A stretch of 64,000 nt of DNA from Lutjanus erythropterus (lineage: Eukaryota > Chordata > Actinopteri > Lutjaniformes > Lutjanidae). Location of the stretch: the NCBI GenBank assembly GCA_020091685.1, contig CM034597.1, forward strand, positions 27,702,388-27,766,387, written 5' to 3'. Of this stretch, positions 37,369 through 48,624 are shown one piece after another. Below the pieces are notes generated by a model, which was not told the DNA's origin, did not search any database, and saw only the letters and a list, made by a program, of their open reading frames with translations. The position numbers and the translations under genes are program-made. Position 1 is the stretch's first letter. Each line of letters begins with the position of its first letter.

Positions 37369-37396
37369 GTGTGCCTTAAAACTATTTAAGGCACAC
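37369..37396. repeat. Perfect 12-bp hairpin
   Basis: GTGTGCCTTAAA and TTTAAGGCACAC are perfect inverted arms around a 4-base ACTA loop. It lies in the insertion within the family A copy. Confidence 0.85.
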
Positions 37397-37519
37397 CTGC
37401 CGGCCAGTCATTCACCTCGACCATGTTATAAACACTACTGAAAACATAAATATGAATATTATATTCAATTTCTGCCATATTCCGCCAATAAATTCCCCCA
37501 CATTGGACCTTTAATGGTG

Positions 37520-38515
37520 TGTTTTTTTAAATACAGTAGCTGAGATAAAGATAATTCCTTGCAGATAGGCCCAAAAGACAAATGATAAAAGTCTAAGTGT
37601 GAAACCTTTTCGAACTTGAAACTTAAAACATCCATTCAATCACAACAGTGAAGCCCAAGTCAAGTCTACAGTTAAAACTGCTGCGACTTGTGTCCCAGCC
37701 TCAAGTCTACATTCTTGTAATCAAGTATTTTTTGCCAGTCACTGGTAAATGGGTGCTTTTTTTGTTGAAAGAAATGACAGTTACATGATTCTGATCAAGA
37801 TTTATTCAGTTGTTAGGATAAATATTGCAACAGCATCTTACTCCTGTCCCGACCGTCTTTTTTTCGTGTTTTGATATTGAACCACACGCTGCCAGAGCGG
37901 AAAGATCGAGAGGTGAGGCTGATGACAGACGCAGGGAGACAGACAGCCTGGCTGCCTGTCTTTGACTTTTCCAGGGTGGGCTGAAGACAGAGCCAGCGGG
38001 ATGCCATGCATGGTGCTGTGCCGGGAAAAGAAGCCTACGCAAGAAATGGGGGAGGGAACAAGCAAGCACATACACAGACACACATTTATGGATTTCACTA
38101 AACAGGGGACATGAACCCAACATTTGCAAGTATACGCACGCACAAACTGACAAAAGACAACTACGCAGATACACATGCACACAAGGATTTCATTGGACAC
38201 CCGGCTACAAACCAAACACTTGTACAAACACACACATACATAACCTATGCAAATGAGCTCCAGAGGCTCCATGGCATGTGGCAGATGCCCAGCTCTCCTG
38301 CCCACATCCTGTTTCCAGACTGAACCAGAGCTCGCCTCTTCGCACAGGGCAGCAGCATGGCCGCACATGAAAAATTACTCTGATAAAAGAGAGTTCTCAA
38401 ATGTGGATCATTTCTGTTTTTCTTTCTCAATAAAAAACTTAGATCAACTCCCAATTCCTTGTAATTTTGCACAGCTGCATGTCAGCCTCTGTGTGACTGA
38501 GGTCGCACAGGCTCA
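37520..38515. other. Intergenic DNA, no gene supported
   Basis: A 176-codon antisense open frame (37838-38368) overlaps others in all phases. It is Cys- and Val-rich where CA/GT words are dense and has no recognisable domain. I do not call it. Confidence 0.45.
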
Positions 38516-38519
38516 TTTT

Positions 38520-39786
38520 GGTAATGCTTTATTTGAAGGGGTGTACATAAGGCTGTCATTACACTGTCAAAACTATATCATTACACCTGTCATTAACATG
38601 AAGGAGTCTCTATGAATGTTTATGACTGTTGCCATTAAGTGTCATCAAATGAATTATGTCATCTGTAATGTAAAATTGACATTGTTTGAGATTTTTTTTT
38701 GTTATGACAACTTGACATTAATCAAGCCAATAATGTCTTTGCTATGACAGCTTGACATTACCTGAAACAATATAATCTTGTCATTGTCTTTGTCATTACT
38801 CTGTGAGCTAAATTACCTTACTGCTGTACACTGCCGTTAAATGGGCTTTATAACATTTAATGGCATCTACGTATCCAGGAAATTATTCATGGCTCTATTA
38901 CAAAAGCATTTGACAGTGTAATAAAGCTTAATAACATCTTATGACAAGTCCATGATGAACCATCTTACTTGAGGTCAATTAAAATATTCATGAAACTATT
39001 ATAATAGTCTCATGATGGCCGGTGTCAAAACCAGCCACATATGACAGTTTAATGTAATGTTAAAACATAAAGCTGAACAGATTTTTTTAAAGTTTGATAA
39101 TGTGATGACATAATAAGATGACATAACTGAGTGAAATAATTAAATGACAACAGTCATAAACATTCATGAGACTCTCTCACGTTAATGACAGGTGTGATGT
39201 CATGGTTATGACAGAGTAGTGACATGAATATTTTCCTTGATGACAATTAAAGTGGATATTATCTTGGTTAATGTCAAGTTGTCATACAGAAGATATTTTT
39301 GACTTGGTTAATGTCAAGTTGTCATAACAAACACATTATTGCCTTGATTATTGTCAAGTTGTCATAACAGAATCATCTTAAACAATGTCAACTTTGCATT
39401 AAAAAAGACACGGCGTAATGGCAGCAGTCATAAATATTCATACAGGCTGCTTCATATTAATGACAGGTGTATGACATGGGTATGACAGTGTAGTAATAAG
39501 AATACTGTCTTTGAAATCAAGTGAAATGGTATGTTTTGGACTCATAAAGATCGGTTGATGTTAAGTTGTTACGACAAAGACATTTTTGTCTTGGTTAATG
39601 TCAAGTTGTCATAACAAAGACATATCAAACAATGTCAACTTTGCATTAAAGACTGCCTAAATGACACCTTATGACAACAGTTATAAACATTCATGAGGAC
39701 TCCTTCCTGTTAATGACAGGCTCCATGATATGGTTATGACAGCTGAATGATAGTCTTATGCACACCGCTTCGAGTAAAATGTTATT
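38520..39786. mobile_element. Foldback DNA transposon with tandem right-arm modules
   Basis: The left end GGTAATGCTTTATTTGAAGG and the reverse complement of the right end (AATAACATTTTACTCGAAGC) are diverged terminal inverted repeats. They continue as GGTGTACATAAGGC/GGTGTGCATAAGAC, CTGTCATTAACA, GGAGTC and ATGAATGTTTATGACTGTTG/ATGAATGTTTATAACTGTTG, so the arms are at least 120 bp. The terminal right-arm module recurs near 39130 and 39415 as well as 39664. AATGTCAAGTTGTCATA-like units occur at about 39269, 39309, 39350 and 39598, and inverted near 38702 and 38743. No transposase is encoded. The target duplication is unclear. Confidence 0.8.
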
Positions 39787-39789
39787 GAT

Positions 39790-40700
39790 ATTTTTCTGAT
39801 TTATTTTTTTTTCTTCTCCCTCTCCAGCAGAGGTGAGAGCACTTGATTCAGTTTGTTGCTCAGGGGCATTTGAAGCATGGCAGAGGCTTGCTGAGACAGA
39901 GCTTGAACTCAGATCACATAGCTGCAGGCAGTCACTCCTGCTGTAGAGTCACACAGTTTTTTACAGCACCGCACCTTTTTTTTTTTGTAGCATCACTCAC
40001 TTCAATGACCATTCAAACACCCTCTCTGCAGCTGCCCTCAATTGTTAGCCCGATATAGCGAGAGAAAGTAACACAAACACAAGCCAACACACACAAATAC
40101 GCACTCACACAGGCACGCTAAATGACTCTTTTGAGTGAAAATAGACACATATGTTCCCTAAAGCCCAGGACTTTTTGCTGTAAGCTGTTAAAGAGAGGGA
40201 TTGTGTGTGATGCATGCTGCCTGGAGGGCCCTCTGTTAGTGTTCCCACTCTGTTCTTCTTTCCCATACTTCTCGAGCATAAGGCCATCTGTAGCTCGGCT
40301 TATAACAAACTGCACACTGCCACATGTGTGTTCATTTTCAGTCTGCTCACTTCTCCACTCCCGTCTAATGCGAGGGATTACACACCTTTTTTGTATTTTA
40401 TGAGACCATTTTCTGATTCATTCAATCAGCTTTTTTTTCCACAGCAGGCATTTTGATTTGCCATAGTGCGAGAAGCACAGGTGTGGCTAATAACATTAAC
40501 AATGGTTCATTTACATTTGAGTGTTTCAGTGAGTCGTGACAGAGAAGCAGCATGCACAGCACCGAGGCCCTGAGCATTATGAATGGTATTAATTACACCT
40601 GTGCACTTCTGCTACACAAGAAAAAAAAAGCTATTGACACAGAGCAGCATAGTAAAGTGGAGTAAATTAACCAAAGGAGAGAATCTAAGAAGTTTTACAA
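39790..40700. other. Intergenic DNA, no gene seen
   Basis: Overlapping open frames on both strands, without domains. No repeat was recognised. Confidence 0.4.
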
Positions 40701-40703
40701 CCC

Positions 40704-41092
40704 TTAATCCAATACAGTAGGTTTGGATTGTACGAGGTATTTAACTATAGTCATTGTATTACCTACAGTACATGGTGGTTGACATGTCCCCAGTATGGAG
40801 AAGCAGAGAGGACTACCAGAACAGAAGTTAAGAAATGTAATGCTCTAAAGCCACTTAAAAAAAAGGTCCTCCTGCAACAAAAAAAAATCAATATTGGTTG
40901 TGTGTATGCAATATTTAGGATATTTTCAATGGTTTACCCAAACATCATGGAAACGTCATTATATAAGTCAAATATTAGTGCTCCTCTCTGATTCTCCAAA
41001 TTGGGGTTGTGCCAACCAGCATCTACTGTAGGTAATAAACTGACTATCGATAAATACCATCCCACATCATATAATCCAAACTATTCCTTTAA
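40704..41092. mobile_element. TTAA-ended hairpin transposon family E, internally deleted copy 3
   Basis: It keeps both ends of the family seen at 17317 and 26574: ATTACCTACAGTACATGGTG on the left, and CAACCAGCATCTACTGTAGG, CCCACATCATATAATCCAAA and CTATTCCTTTAA on the right. Only about 390 bp remain, because most of the right arm and the centre are gone. TTAA is present at both ends (40704-40707, 41089-41092). Confidence 0.7.
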
Positions 41093-41546
41093 TGTGAAAA
41101 CTATAAGCACCTGAGGATGATGAAAATCCACAGCTGGGAATTCAAGAGGAAAAAGGCCAAAGAGAGAGAAAGAAGGATGAAACAGATGCAGGAGGTAAGA
41201 TGAAGGAGTAGTTGAAGCGGGAAGTCGAGTTCTAGAGGAGAGAGTCATACGACCACGGAGGGAAGGATGAGGCAAGAAAATTCATACACACGTGTCGGCT
41301 GTATGGCTCTTACCAGCAGCCCTGCCTGTACGAGGGGCTCAGGGGGAAAATCCCCAGGGACTAACTGAACTCTTCGCTCCTGTGCCGCCACATCTGGATG
41401 ACACACCACCGCCCAGCATCAAAGGGACGGACGCAGCGGATGGCCAGACAGGTGGCAGGGCAATACAGCTGGAACACACACATGCAGTATATATACCTAC
41501 ACAAACAAGTTGTAAAACACATGCACAGATATATACAGACATGTAT

Positions 41547-41571
41547 ACACACACACACACACACACACACA
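41547..41571. repeat. (CA)n microsatellite
   Basis: An AC tract of about 12 units. Confidence 0.93.
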
Positions 41572-41683
41572 GTTACAGTCCTGTAAAACAGATAACAGAC
41601 ATTGCAAAACTGTAATAAAACTTGAATTTTTAGGGGGTTGTGTGCTTTATAACCAGGTTAGTATTAATTACCAGACTTTTTTA

Positions 41684-41895
41684 GCCATGGTGGTGCCACG
41701 GTTCTAAGGATCAACCACTCTGAGTCTGAATTAATGGATTGCCACGAAATTTTGCGAAGACATTTATGGGGCCCGTTGGCAACAATGATCTGCTGACTTT
41801 TGTGTCCATTGCTACCCAGATGTTGACATTTGTGTTTGTTGTTTTGTGACCAAATACCTGCAAAACTAAATATTGCCATCAGCTGGACTTTGTTA
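41684..41895. repeat. Candidate dispersed repeat
   Basis: AATTAATGGATTGCCACGAA, ATTTTGCGAAGACATTTATG and CTGCAAAACTAAATATTGCC match a very common fish interspersed repeat from memory. There is one copy in the window. Confidence 0.45.
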
Positions 41896-41899
41896 AAAG

Positions 41900-44800
41900 G
41901 TGACTCCATCTGCATTCTGTTGTGGGTTTCTCTACGGCAAACGTTCACTCAGCCACTTGCAGTGACGTAGGTTACAGCTCTGAATACATACGGAAAACTA
42001 CTGGCAAGCTAGATGCTAAATTTCATATGCAGCCTTAAGCTTGCTTCCATTTCTACAGCAAATATTACAATAAATATCCTTAGTTTTATTCTTCACAGGT
42101 TGAAATAAGTGTTATCAACATTATAAAACCCAATTCAGAATAAATAAATAAAATAAAACACAGCAAGAAAGGACTAAATGCAGCAAACTCAAACAAGTTT
42201 ATGTTGCCTACCAAGAAAAATAAAGATTAAAATGAAGACAGAGTATTCTAATTCTCTATCAAAGCTGGATATTTAACTAATACTGTTATCCCATTGTCAC
42301 ATATGCACTGAGGGTTCTTGTAACCAGAGCATAGCTTCTAACAAAAAAATACTCAACTGGAAAACACTGTTGAATATTTAATAAGTAGATACAAAGTACG
42401 ATAAAATATGATCAAGCGATGTAAAATAAAATTCCTTGGCCTTCAAAGACTTACAACATCTTTTCTTCTCATCTTGTTAGATCAAAAGTTAGCAAAGTTA
42501 GATAATCAAAACACAGACTGAAGCTGAATCACATTCCAGAAATCTCAGTCTTATAAAATGTAATTTTATGATTCGTTTCTCACACCGTGGACTCAGATTA
42601 CACTGGATCTTTCTGTTTCTATGATGACATTAATAGATATCTTGTAACCCCTGCCTATTTTCTGTTTTTCTTAATCTATCACTTCACCACTTGGACATTG
42701 CACAGGCTGAACTTATCACTGCTCTGCACTACAGGAAGCTCTCTGAAGCACATGTTGGGCTGCGCACCCAGTGGGGCAGTTGGAGCAGAGTGCTCCCCAT
42801 ACGCTCCTGGGCTGTCACCCAACCCGGCGCTGCTCCTCAGCCTGCCGCTGGTGATGGATGATCTGTGAAGGATGATGAATCGTCTCCTGTCAGGTCCTCA
42901 ACACATCCTCATCTGGGATTCAGCCATAAGGAGAGAGGAGCACCACCATCACCCTGCATTGTACTTTAAAATACAGCTCGTACTCCCTCAGGCAAGATGA
43001 TTATTAACACACAGTGTGATTTCTGTGAGATGACATAGTGGCTCCTTGTGTAGTAATGATGTAGCATAGTAAGAATGTTAATGGGACATTAGTGTTCTTC
43101 GTGGTGTTGGTAGATTTCATATATTTAAACTGAATCTAAAGGATCGCACAGCCCTCCTTATGAGGAGAAATATATAAATATAAAGAAAAATATATTTTAA
43201 AAAATTAAAAAACATGAAGCCATTTTAAAGACCACAGAAAACTCAAACACACATACGTGCACGGGTAAGATAAAAACTTGTTGAGAAAGTTAATGTTGCA
43301 CTGCTGTGGCTGGCGCTGAAAAAATAAACTGAATCCACTGTTGTTTTAATTCTTTCTTCTTTTAGGAAACCAAAACTGGAAAAACATCTAAGACAAATGG
43401 CAGCCGCTCTCCAAACACTTCCTCACTGCTCTGACTGGTCCAATCAAGTGCTCTTTATTTGATGGTTGTGTTAAACACGGACTGTAGGTGTGCCAAATTA
43501 CTTCTGCAACATAATGACATCAATATGTCACGGAAGTAAAGAGTGAATTCCAAACAAATAGAGAGCGAGATGAGAGTTTGGGCCTCACCAAGGGCATTTC
43601 AGCAGGTTTTGAAAGTTTTTCATGCACTCCTTCATAGATTAAATGTAAAAAAAATAGTTTAAATAACAATAAATATAAAAGTTCACAATGGAGGAACGAA
43701 GTGCTGTTTGGCTCTGATGACTGATCTGACAGCTGCTCTTCAGCGGGGCAGGTGAAAGTAAAAAACAAACAAAAGAACAGAAAAATTCCAGGATGTTATT
43801 ATAGATATTGGACAACCATGGCAAAAGGATGGATGAACCAACCAATTAAACCAAACTCTTCCCAAAGCTGATCAAGAGAAGAGCAAAAACATCTTTTTCA
43901 TCTTATTTTAATGACGTTATTCTCTTCAGTCCTGATGTCACTGATGCTATCTCAGTATCCATGCTAACCTCTTTATTTGTTTGAGATGAAACGCCTCTAC
44001 AGACATTAAAATCACACCCGTAGCTGCCAGTAGTCCCTCCTGGGAAGCTGATTGGCTGAACCACTTTTGGACACAAACTGATGACTTGAAGCCTGTCAAG
44101 ATAGACTCTTGCAAATCCAGCTGCCTCGCAAGGTAAAATCAAATCCATTTAGCATTTACAGTTGGTGAGTTAAAATTACCATCACAAAAACAGTATTGAC
44201 ACCAACCACAGTTGTGCTGTTTTCTCCGACATGATGCTGTTTCTTTTGTGGAAGTTTTAACTGCTGCTTTTTTACTTCTAAGCAGCGGGACTGGTGTTTT
44301 TTTCATTCGATTCCAGTCTATTTTCCAAGTAAATAAAAAAGGAATAAAAACTCCACTATCCATAAATCTTCATTTTCATGAGTTAATAGAGATTTCGGTT
44401 ATCAGGAAATTCCCATATTTTAAAGACACTGTCACACAGTAATCAAGTGGACCTTGATTAAACATAATCTGTTACAACCCTGTTTACAGAAACATTTAAG
44501 TTAACATCCTTATAATGTAGATATATTGTGGTTATTAAATATAAAATAAGCCATCAATCCTCTCCACAGTTCACACAACACATCAGCTCTGGTTTTACTG
44601 TTTGAACTTGACACTCTTTGCTTTCCTCACTCATTTCATCACGTTTTCTTCATTTCCTGTGTGCAGCAAGCAGATGGATCTCAGTTTGGGTTAAGGCCTG
44701 AGCGTTATCTGTGCTGAGTGAGGGAACGGCTTCCTGGTAGCTTCAAAGCCGGCAGATTTTGAGCTGCTTCAGACCGAAGAGCCTCTCTGCTGTTGTGAAT

Positions 44801-47295
44801 ACAGCCTCTCACTGAGGTGGTCACTTGGCTTTATGAGAGTCAGCAGCACAGATGTTTTGTGTTTGTGTGGAGAGATCAAGTTAACGCCCCATGCTGATAT
44901 CGTGTATGCAGCCAGATCGATAAGATGTGGGTCAGTACTGAGATATCTACAGAGAGAGAAAGAGCGTGAGCCATGTGGCGAGAAAGTCTCATTTCACACA
45001 AATCTCAGCGCGAGTGCAAACAGAAGCAGACGGAAACCATTCCCTCTCTCCTGCGTGCCCCGGTCCAGATTACTTCCTGAAGGTTCACCAGAATTTCAAT
45101 CATGTCCCCCCCATCCTCCCTCCTCCCACACTCTCGTGCATCTGGCAAACGCCAGCCGATATTTATATTCATAACAAACAATAAATCCACGGGGAAAAGA
45201 GAAAACAATATAGAATAACTCAGGCTGTGTGGCTCAGAAGGCGGATACCACGCTGCTGTGATGGGCTGCTGGCACATATTGGACTTCCCTCATAAACCTC
45301 GTCAAGCTGGATGGGAGAAAGCCTCCAACAGTCCTCTCAACCCTCTGAATCATCCTTACAGCAGCACGGACAATTACAAACCAGATGTGGCAAAAGCTCG
45401 GGGATCAGGCCTCCCTGATTGGAGAAGATCCACTTCTCATGTTTGATTCTGGCGCTTCATTTTAGTTCTGCTGCTGAGTGGATCTGAGGCCTGTGGAAGA
45501 GGGATGCCTCCGTCCTCTGTTAGTCGAAAATGTGATACAACCACCTGAAATGCTTGGAGATTAATACTGATCAGTGGTATCTGAGACTGGAGCTGGCAAC
45601 GGGCAGAGACAAAGGGTGGAAACAGGGGAAAACAGCTACCCTGGCTCTGCCCTGTGGTGACAAGATCTGCCTAACTGCAACACCAAAGCTCACTAATTAT
45701 CCCGTTATATCCAGGAGTGATCGAGAGAAATATTTATGGGGTGTCAGGAAGGTGGCATGGAGACTTTAGCAGATGGTGATATTTTAACTCAAAGCTTTAT
45801 TGAGCATGTCCAGATATGTTTGAGCAACCAGAGCCAGAGGACGTGACATGATGATATTTCTTTTTTCTTCTATGTAGGGCTGTTGGAGCTAAAATGAGCT
45901 GAAGTTAACTGGGGGGGCTGATTTTGACTGAGAGAGCTGCTGAAAATATGTTCATAACTGACTGTTAGGGAAGATGAGAGTAGAGGGGAGGCAATGCTGT
46001 TTGCGTGTCGGTTCATGGGGTTTATATAGTGTTTGGGAACTGTGGCTCCAACACACCACAGAGCTTTGTTTCAGGTCTGCCCAAAAAATCCTGAACTCAT
46101 CAACAACAGGTTAGCACTGCGATAATTCAGAACTACATATTTCTCAGTCTTTTCACACATTTTCAGCAGCTCCGGTCTAATATATATGAAGTATTTGGAA
46201 GAAAAACTCAATTTTTTCTTTACATAGACTTTAAGTGGTAACAGCTGGAAGAAAAATATCGTGCAGCGTTAACTGTAAAATGGTAACATTTCTCGTCCTT
46301 CATGGTTTTGCCACATTCGGCTGTGGGTTTTATTATCAGGACAGCAATTATGATAGTAATGGAATGAACATGGAAAAGTATTTTTCTTTCAACAGATGGA
46401 AGAAGACTATTTACATGACAGTTAGTTTGTTCGGAGAAGCAACATCCCACTGTAATAATAACATCTGATCAGACATCGAGCTCTAAATAAGAGAACACAT
46501 GCGACACTGATCCCCGCTGTGATTCCTGTTTCTCTCTCGCCATCTGAACAACTTAAACCTGCCTGGCAATCAGTCAGCCATCAGGCCAATCAGGCCAGCA
46601 AACAACCAAAACAAACAGCAGGAGGGTGAGCGATGGTCGGACAGCGCTCCCGTAGGCCCGACCTGACCCCCGGACGAGGCGGCCCCATGACTAATTGGTG
46701 TTTAAGCTCAATCACAGTCTGCACACTTCCTACTCCTGTGGGCCTGCTAAATGGCTCTATTCTCTCTGTCAAACCCTCATTTTTCTCTCTCTCTCTTTTA
46801 ACTCTTTTAGCTCTCTCTCCCTCCAGGGTCTCTAACACCCCCCTTCAGTCTGTCTGTCTGGGCCAGAGGGAGGCACCGTGGGAGTTTAATTGCCTCGTAT
46901 TTCCATGAAGCCAAGTTCATTACATTAACAGCTCCGGCCCACGCCGCATACTTCTAACCTGCTGCAATTTGTTTTTGTATTTATTAGGCTGGCAGAGAGG
47001 CAGTTTCCCGCTCAGCTGGGGGAGAGACGGAGGGAGAGCGGCTGGGTGAGGGAGAAGGTCAGAGGGAGCTCGGCAGGCACAGGCGTCCATTGTGATGCGC
47101 CAGCCGGGCGGATGAAAACATGACAGGGAGGTACGGGAGAGGAGGAATGCAAGGCCTGCACGGTCTAGGAGAAATCAGGGTCGCTCTGCTGGGGATGCAA
47201 AGACGATGAGGGAAAGGTCAGAGGTGTAAACATCACTTTTAAAGGGATGTAGAAAACTTTTAGAATAAATTGTCACTAATATAAAAAGGTAAACA
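41900..47295. other. Long intergenic stretch, no gene supported
   Basis: No splice-supported exon. The sub-regions 44660-45480 and 46500-47200 are less AT-rich and free of recognised repeats (for example AAGTTCATTACATTAACAGC near 46911), so they are candidates for conserved non-coding DNA. A (CT)n patch lies at 46783-46825. A G run lies at 45911-45917. Confidence 0.4.
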
Positions 47296-47298
47296 CTA

Positions 47299-48060
47299 AG
47301 GATGTCACAAAACCAGTCATTGATACAATACCAGTGATATTCCACAATACTTGATACCCAGGTTGATACCATGGTAAAAACAAAAAAACAAAAACAATAA
47401 TAAAATTGTTATTTTTCTTTGCCACCGGAAATCAAAACTCCTCTGAACTTTTAGGCCAGAGGACTGAGGAGGAGATTTACTAAGTCTGATGCAAATCACT
47501 GTCAGAAGAGCATGTTAACCATGACAGGAAAGAAAAACACTGCAAAAGTGAGGTCTGCTGTTGAACTTGAATTTAACTCATAGTGCAAGCAGTAATTTAG
47601 ATTTACTGGAATGATGACAGACTAAACGCTAACATCATGTTGTGTATATTTTGACGACAGGGCGAATGGTAAGGACTCAGGACGGTGGCCCACTACTACA
47701 AGCTATGGTTATGTTACGTTAACCTAAACACTGTCGCCTTCAGCATGTAGTCATTGCAAATGTCATGAAACATAGACAGTTACTGGAAGTATTTCCTCTT
47801 TTTATTGAAAAGTTTGACAGCACATTTGCATACTAAGACTATTAATACAGTAATCCCTGATGAACCACCTCGAATGCAAAGTATTTTTGACTCTCTTTGC
47901 TGTTTTTCTGTTTGACTGCACATCTGCATTGAACAGCAGATTAGAAGACTTGTAGATATATATGCTGTCCTTGTCAGGTTAGATTTGCATCCTTGGTACC
48001 TATGGTACTGTAGAAAAATAGAACCAGAATTGACTTGGTACCGAAGTATTGGTTTTCAGT
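47299..48060. mobile_element. Candidate non-autonomous DNA transposon with diverged inverted ends
   Basis: The left end has GGATGTCACAAAACCAGTCA, CAATACTTGATACCCAGG and TTGATACCATGG. The reverse complement of the right end has AAAACCAATACTTCGGTACC and CAGTACCATAGGTACC. The two ends share the GATACC/GGTACC vocabulary typical of fish hAT-like MITEs. There is no coding capacity. Confidence 0.4.
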
Positions 48061-48440
48061 TTTTTTTGTGTGTGTGTTTTCATGTTTTATGTGATAACTG
48101 GCTGATGTAAACTTAAAGATGTACCACTGAATATTTTATATATCCAATTAAGGAATTAATTAAGGTAGAATAAGTATGGTTTGTCCAAGCATTTTGTAAA
48201 TGCACCAGAGAGATAATCATACCCAGGATGTCAAAATCTGATGTTTTGGGTTTGGTAAAGCATCCCAAGCACATCAAAATAATTACAAAAAAAGGGTCAT
48301 AAGTGATGATTGAAAGAGACTATGTCTATATGGGACTATACGTTGTGTTTCTGCTCATATCAACATTGTGTCCAGCAACAGGAGGCAGGTGTTTTCAGTG
48401 AAAAGTTGTAAAAATCAAATGCAGCTATTTGCACTAAACA

Positions 48441-48620
48441 ACAGACAGACACAGTTAGCGACTATAGATGATGAACCTAGTGGAGCATTTAGTAGGTACA
48501 GAGCCAGAGTCCTTGGGAGCTGACAGAGACAAAAAGCAGCACTAACAGAGAATAAATATTGGAGTAACATTTATCAAGTAGCCAGAAACACGACTCCAAA
48601 TGAGTGATAAGGTTGCCCTG
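48441..48620 (+). repeat. Dispersed repeat family H, copy 2
   Basis: This matches 34209-34388: CAGACACAGTTAGCGACTA, GTGGAGCATTTAG, GAGCTGACAGAGAC, ACACGACTCCAAATGAGTGA and TAAGGTTGCC. Confidence 0.5.
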
Positions 48621-48624
48621 TGTC

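Larger units (their letters stand above)
36417..37514 (+). mobile_element. TTAA-ended repeat family A copy split by an insertion
   Basis: The 5' part (36417-36641) starts TTAAAGTACCAGTGTGCAGA and carries GTGGCATCAAGCTTGCAG and the CCTACAGCGGCTGTGAAACT region. The 3' part (about 37430-37514) has AATATGAATATTATATTC, CGCCAATAAATTCCCCC and CATTGGACCTTTAA. TTAA is present at both outer ends. Between them lie about 790 bp foreign to the family, including a LINE-like tail and a hairpin. This is an older element interrupted by later sequence. Confidence 0.6.

Noticed and set aside
37838-38368. 176-codon antisense open frame with Cys/Val-rich segments
   Set aside because: Composition follows CA/GT-rich DNA; all three phases are open in parts; no recognisable motif.
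42587-42868. 93-codon open frame with an internal CTACAG acceptor-like site and a Pro/Leu-rich end
   Set aside because: Looked like a possible terminal exon, but I recognise no protein, and no matching upstream exon or poly(A) context was found.
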